6,937 bases of DNA, taken from Verrucomicrobiales bacterium (GTDB taxonomy: Bacteria > Verrucomicrobiota > Verrucomicrobiia > Limisphaerales > Palsa-1400). The number at the start of each line of letters is the position of its first letter. Positions within the stretch are counted from its first letter, which is position 1. The notes below the pieces were generated by a model. It made no database searches. It had not been told where the DNA came from and was given only the letters and a program-made list of their open reading frames with translations. Below, one piece after another: positions 6,638 through 6,937 of the stretch. The stretch is taken from the NCBI GenBank assembly GCA_028293405.1, contig JAQGOW010000008.1:1-6937 (forward strand), written 5' to 3'. Made by a program: the position numbers and the translations under genes.

Positions 6638-6937
6638 ATGACAAACACCAAAGTCGCAATCGTCGGCGCCTCCGGATACTCCGGCGAAGAACTCGTGCGC
6701 CTGCTCTTGCAACATCCTCACGCCGAGCTTTCTGCCGTTACCTCGCGCCAATACGCCGGGCAAACGATTGCACAAATTTTCCCGAAGTTCTCCAGCTACA
6801 CCCGGTCCAAAGCATTGCGCTTTAGCGAACCCAAAGCAGAACTGTTGGCCAAAGAAGCCCAAATCATCTTCCTCGCCCTGCCCCACGGCGTAGCCGCTGA
6901 ATACGCGCGTCCGGTACTCGACCTCGGCTGCCAGGTC
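6638..6937 (+). CDS. argC: N-acetyl-gamma-glutamyl-phosphate reductase (partial, C-terminus off the right edge)
   Basis: The first 100 residues are present. ArgC catalyses the third step of arginine biosynthesis: NADPH-dependent reduction of N-acetylglutamyl phosphate to N-acetylglutamate semialdehyde in the cytoplasm. The N-terminal KVAIVGASGYSGEELVRLL (5-23) carries the family's GASGYSG nucleotide-binding loop (10-16), and FLALPHGVAAE (78-88) is the conserved segment that closes the NADP site. The catalytic cysteine region is expected beyond the window edge. ATG 6638 gives the normal N-terminus; no Shine-Dalgarno precedes it. A weak TTGATT (6601-6606) and TATTCA (6623-6628) pair at 16 bp is the only promoter candidate I see after the terminator. 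Other arg genes may follow outside the window. Confidence 0.95.
   Translation, partial: MTNTKVAIVGASGYSGEELVRLLLQHPHAELSAVTSRQYAGQTIAQIFPKFSSYTRSKALRFSEPKAELLAKEAQIIFLALPHGVAAEYARPVLDLGCQV

Noticed and set aside
1..6937. Search for tRNA genes, CRISPR repeats, insertion-sequence ends and toxin-antitoxin pairs.
   Set aside because: None was recognisable; nearly all of the window is accounted for by eight coding regions and short spacers.

Overview
The window looks like a chromosomal segment from a Gram-negative-type bacterium, most likely Verrucomicrobiota (Pedosphaera-like). That placement is an inference. It rests on a conserved rplM-rpsI pair followed by argC, an order I associate with that phylum from memory; on a sugar phosphotransferase of the type found in PEP-CTERM/exosortase organisms; and on the absence of a Shine-Dalgarno sequence before every start codon that can be read. 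No rRNA, tRNA, CRISPR array, transposase or phage gene is visible.

Layout. Positions 1-899 (minus strand, cut by the left edge) encode the first 299 residues of a two-part protein: a kinase-like or degenerate kinase N-terminal region followed by the start of a SAM-dependent methyltransferase domain, resembling NoeA-related proteins. A 146-bp divergent spacer separates it from two plus-strand family-2 glycosyltransferases (1046-2098 and 2146-3102). These meet, tail to tail with only 12 bp between stop codons, a minus-strand pair: a polyprenyl-phosphate sugar phosphotransferase (3963-5462) and, 8 bp downstream, a third family-2 glycosyltransferase (3115-3954). A 194-bp divergent spacer follows. 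Then come the housekeeping genes rplM (5657-6091) and rpsI (6110-6508), a very strong intrinsic terminator (6530-6556), and the first 100 codons of argC (6638 to the right edge).

How it works together. The first five genes form one edge of a cell-surface polysaccharide locus. The phosphotransferase would load the first sugar phosphate onto undecaprenyl phosphate at the inner membrane, the three cytoplasmic glycosyltransferases would extend the lipid-linked chain, and the methyltransferase-containing protein could decorate a sugar. No polymerase, flippase or exporter lies in the window, so the polymer (O-antigen, capsule or exopolysaccharide) cannot be named. The right third is ordinary ribosomal-protein and arginine-biosynthesis sequence. 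I see no clearly new system. The points most worth a second look are the kinase-like/methyltransferase fusion, the uniform lack of Shine-Dalgarno sites, the phosphotransferase's atypical tail and middle domain, and a near-perfect short repeat at the convergent junction.
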